DNA of 13,073 nucleotides from positions 1-13,073 of the forward strand of contig JAUUZX010000006.1 in NCBI GenBank assembly GCA_030592025.1, written 5' to 3'. Every line of letters starts with the position of its first letter. The stretch's first letter is position 1. Position numbers and translations under genes: made by a program. This stretch comes from a bacterium (GTDB lineage: Bacteria > Krumholzibacteriota > Krumholzibacteria > LZORAL124-64-63). The notes beneath the pieces are model-generated. The model was given only the letters and a program-made list of their open reading frames with translations. It was not told the origin of the DNA and did no database searches. Below, piece after piece: positions 12,778 to 13,073 of this stretch.

Positions 12778-13073
12778 ATGGGTCTCATGAAGACAAGGAA
12801 GAAGGGCGCCCTGGGGGAGATGGCCATGTCCTCCACGAGCGACGTGGCCTTCCTCCTGCTGATCTTCTTCATCGTGACGACGATCTTCGCTGCCGAGCAG
12901 GGCTTGACCCTTGTCCTGCCCGGCAAGCAGAAGAACGAGTCGGATTCGGTCAAGGTGAAGGAATCCAACATTGCCACGATCTTCGTGCACGAGGACAACT
13001 CGATCACGCTGGATCGCAAACCCATCGAAATCAACCACATCCAGCGGATGATCGAGGACCGGATCCTGAGCAA
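12778..13073 (+). CDS. exbD: ExbD/TolR-family protein (5' part, runs off the window)
   Basis: The first 98 codons of an ExbD-type subunit are present and open to the window edge. A short basic cytoplasmic start (KTRKK) leads into the single membrane helix [18 protein letters not shown] (18-35). Its D22 corresponds to the proton-carrying Asp of ExbD/TolR (D25 in E. coli ExbD). A periplasmic part follows, with LPGK and [15 protein letters not shown], the usual beta-strand pattern of the family. The ATG at 12778 has AAGGAAGG ending 6 nt upstream; an ATG three codons later is possible. It is 43 bp after exbB, in the usual exbB-exbD order. A second ExbD copy or TonB beyond the edge would be normal for this type of operon. 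Confidence 0.9.
   Translation, partial: MGLMKTRKKGALGEMAMSSTSDVAFLLLIFFIVTTIFAAEQGLTLVLPGKQKNESDSVKVKESNIATIFVHEDNSITLDRKPIEINHIQRMIEDRILS

Overview
The window is 13 kb of GC-rich bacterial DNA with every gene on the + strand. The gene set is a TonB-dependent receptor with a carboxypeptidase-like N-terminal domain, a secreted protein with an FCB-type C-terminal sorting-like domain, a PorV/PorQ-family outer-membrane protein, a GWxTD-family protein and an ExbB/ExbD pair. This combination points to a diderm bacterium of the FCB superphylum or a close neighbour with high GC, such as Krumholzibacteriota, Eisenbacteria, Latescibacteria or Gemmatimonadota. The phylum is an inference. No rRNA, tRNA, CRISPR array, insertion sequence or phage gene was seen.

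Region 1 (1-2601) is the 3' part of a peptide/opine/nickel-type ABC importer operon: the tail of a DppB-like permease, a complete DppC-like permease and a fused two-domain DppD-DppF-type ATPase. The genes overlap by 4 and 8 bp and both complete ones begin with GTG. No substrate-binding protein lies in the window.

Region 2 (about 2591-9828) looks like one self-contained transcription unit. A near-consensus sigma-70 promoter (TTGACA, 17 bp, TATATT) overlaps the end of the ATPase gene. A hairpin-rich leader of about 180 nt follows. Then come the TonB-dependent receptor (1003 aa), a 957-aa acidic, cysteine-clustered secreted protein ending in a sorting-like domain, and a 311-aa PorV/PorQ-family barrel. 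A strong intrinsic terminator closes the unit. This is the most interesting part of the window: it resembles a dedicated outer-membrane module in which a PorV-like protein may handle the secreted partner while the receptor moves an unknown substrate.

Region 3 (about 9862-11580) is a single gene with its own probable promoter. It encodes an exported GWxTD-family protein in which the name-giving GWxTD motif is degenerate.

Region 4 (about 11662-13073, running off the end) is an ExbB-ExbD operon with its own AT-rich promoter region and a leader of about 165 nt. ExbB/ExbD energise TonB-dependent receptors from the inner membrane, so this operon could power the region 2 receptor. A route from TonB receptor through the periplasm to the ABC importer is possible, but only proximity supports it.

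For the signal-peptide-bearing proteins, starts were chosen by Shine-Dalgarno spacing and by where the signal peptide begins. Longer in-frame extensions exist for five genes and were rejected.
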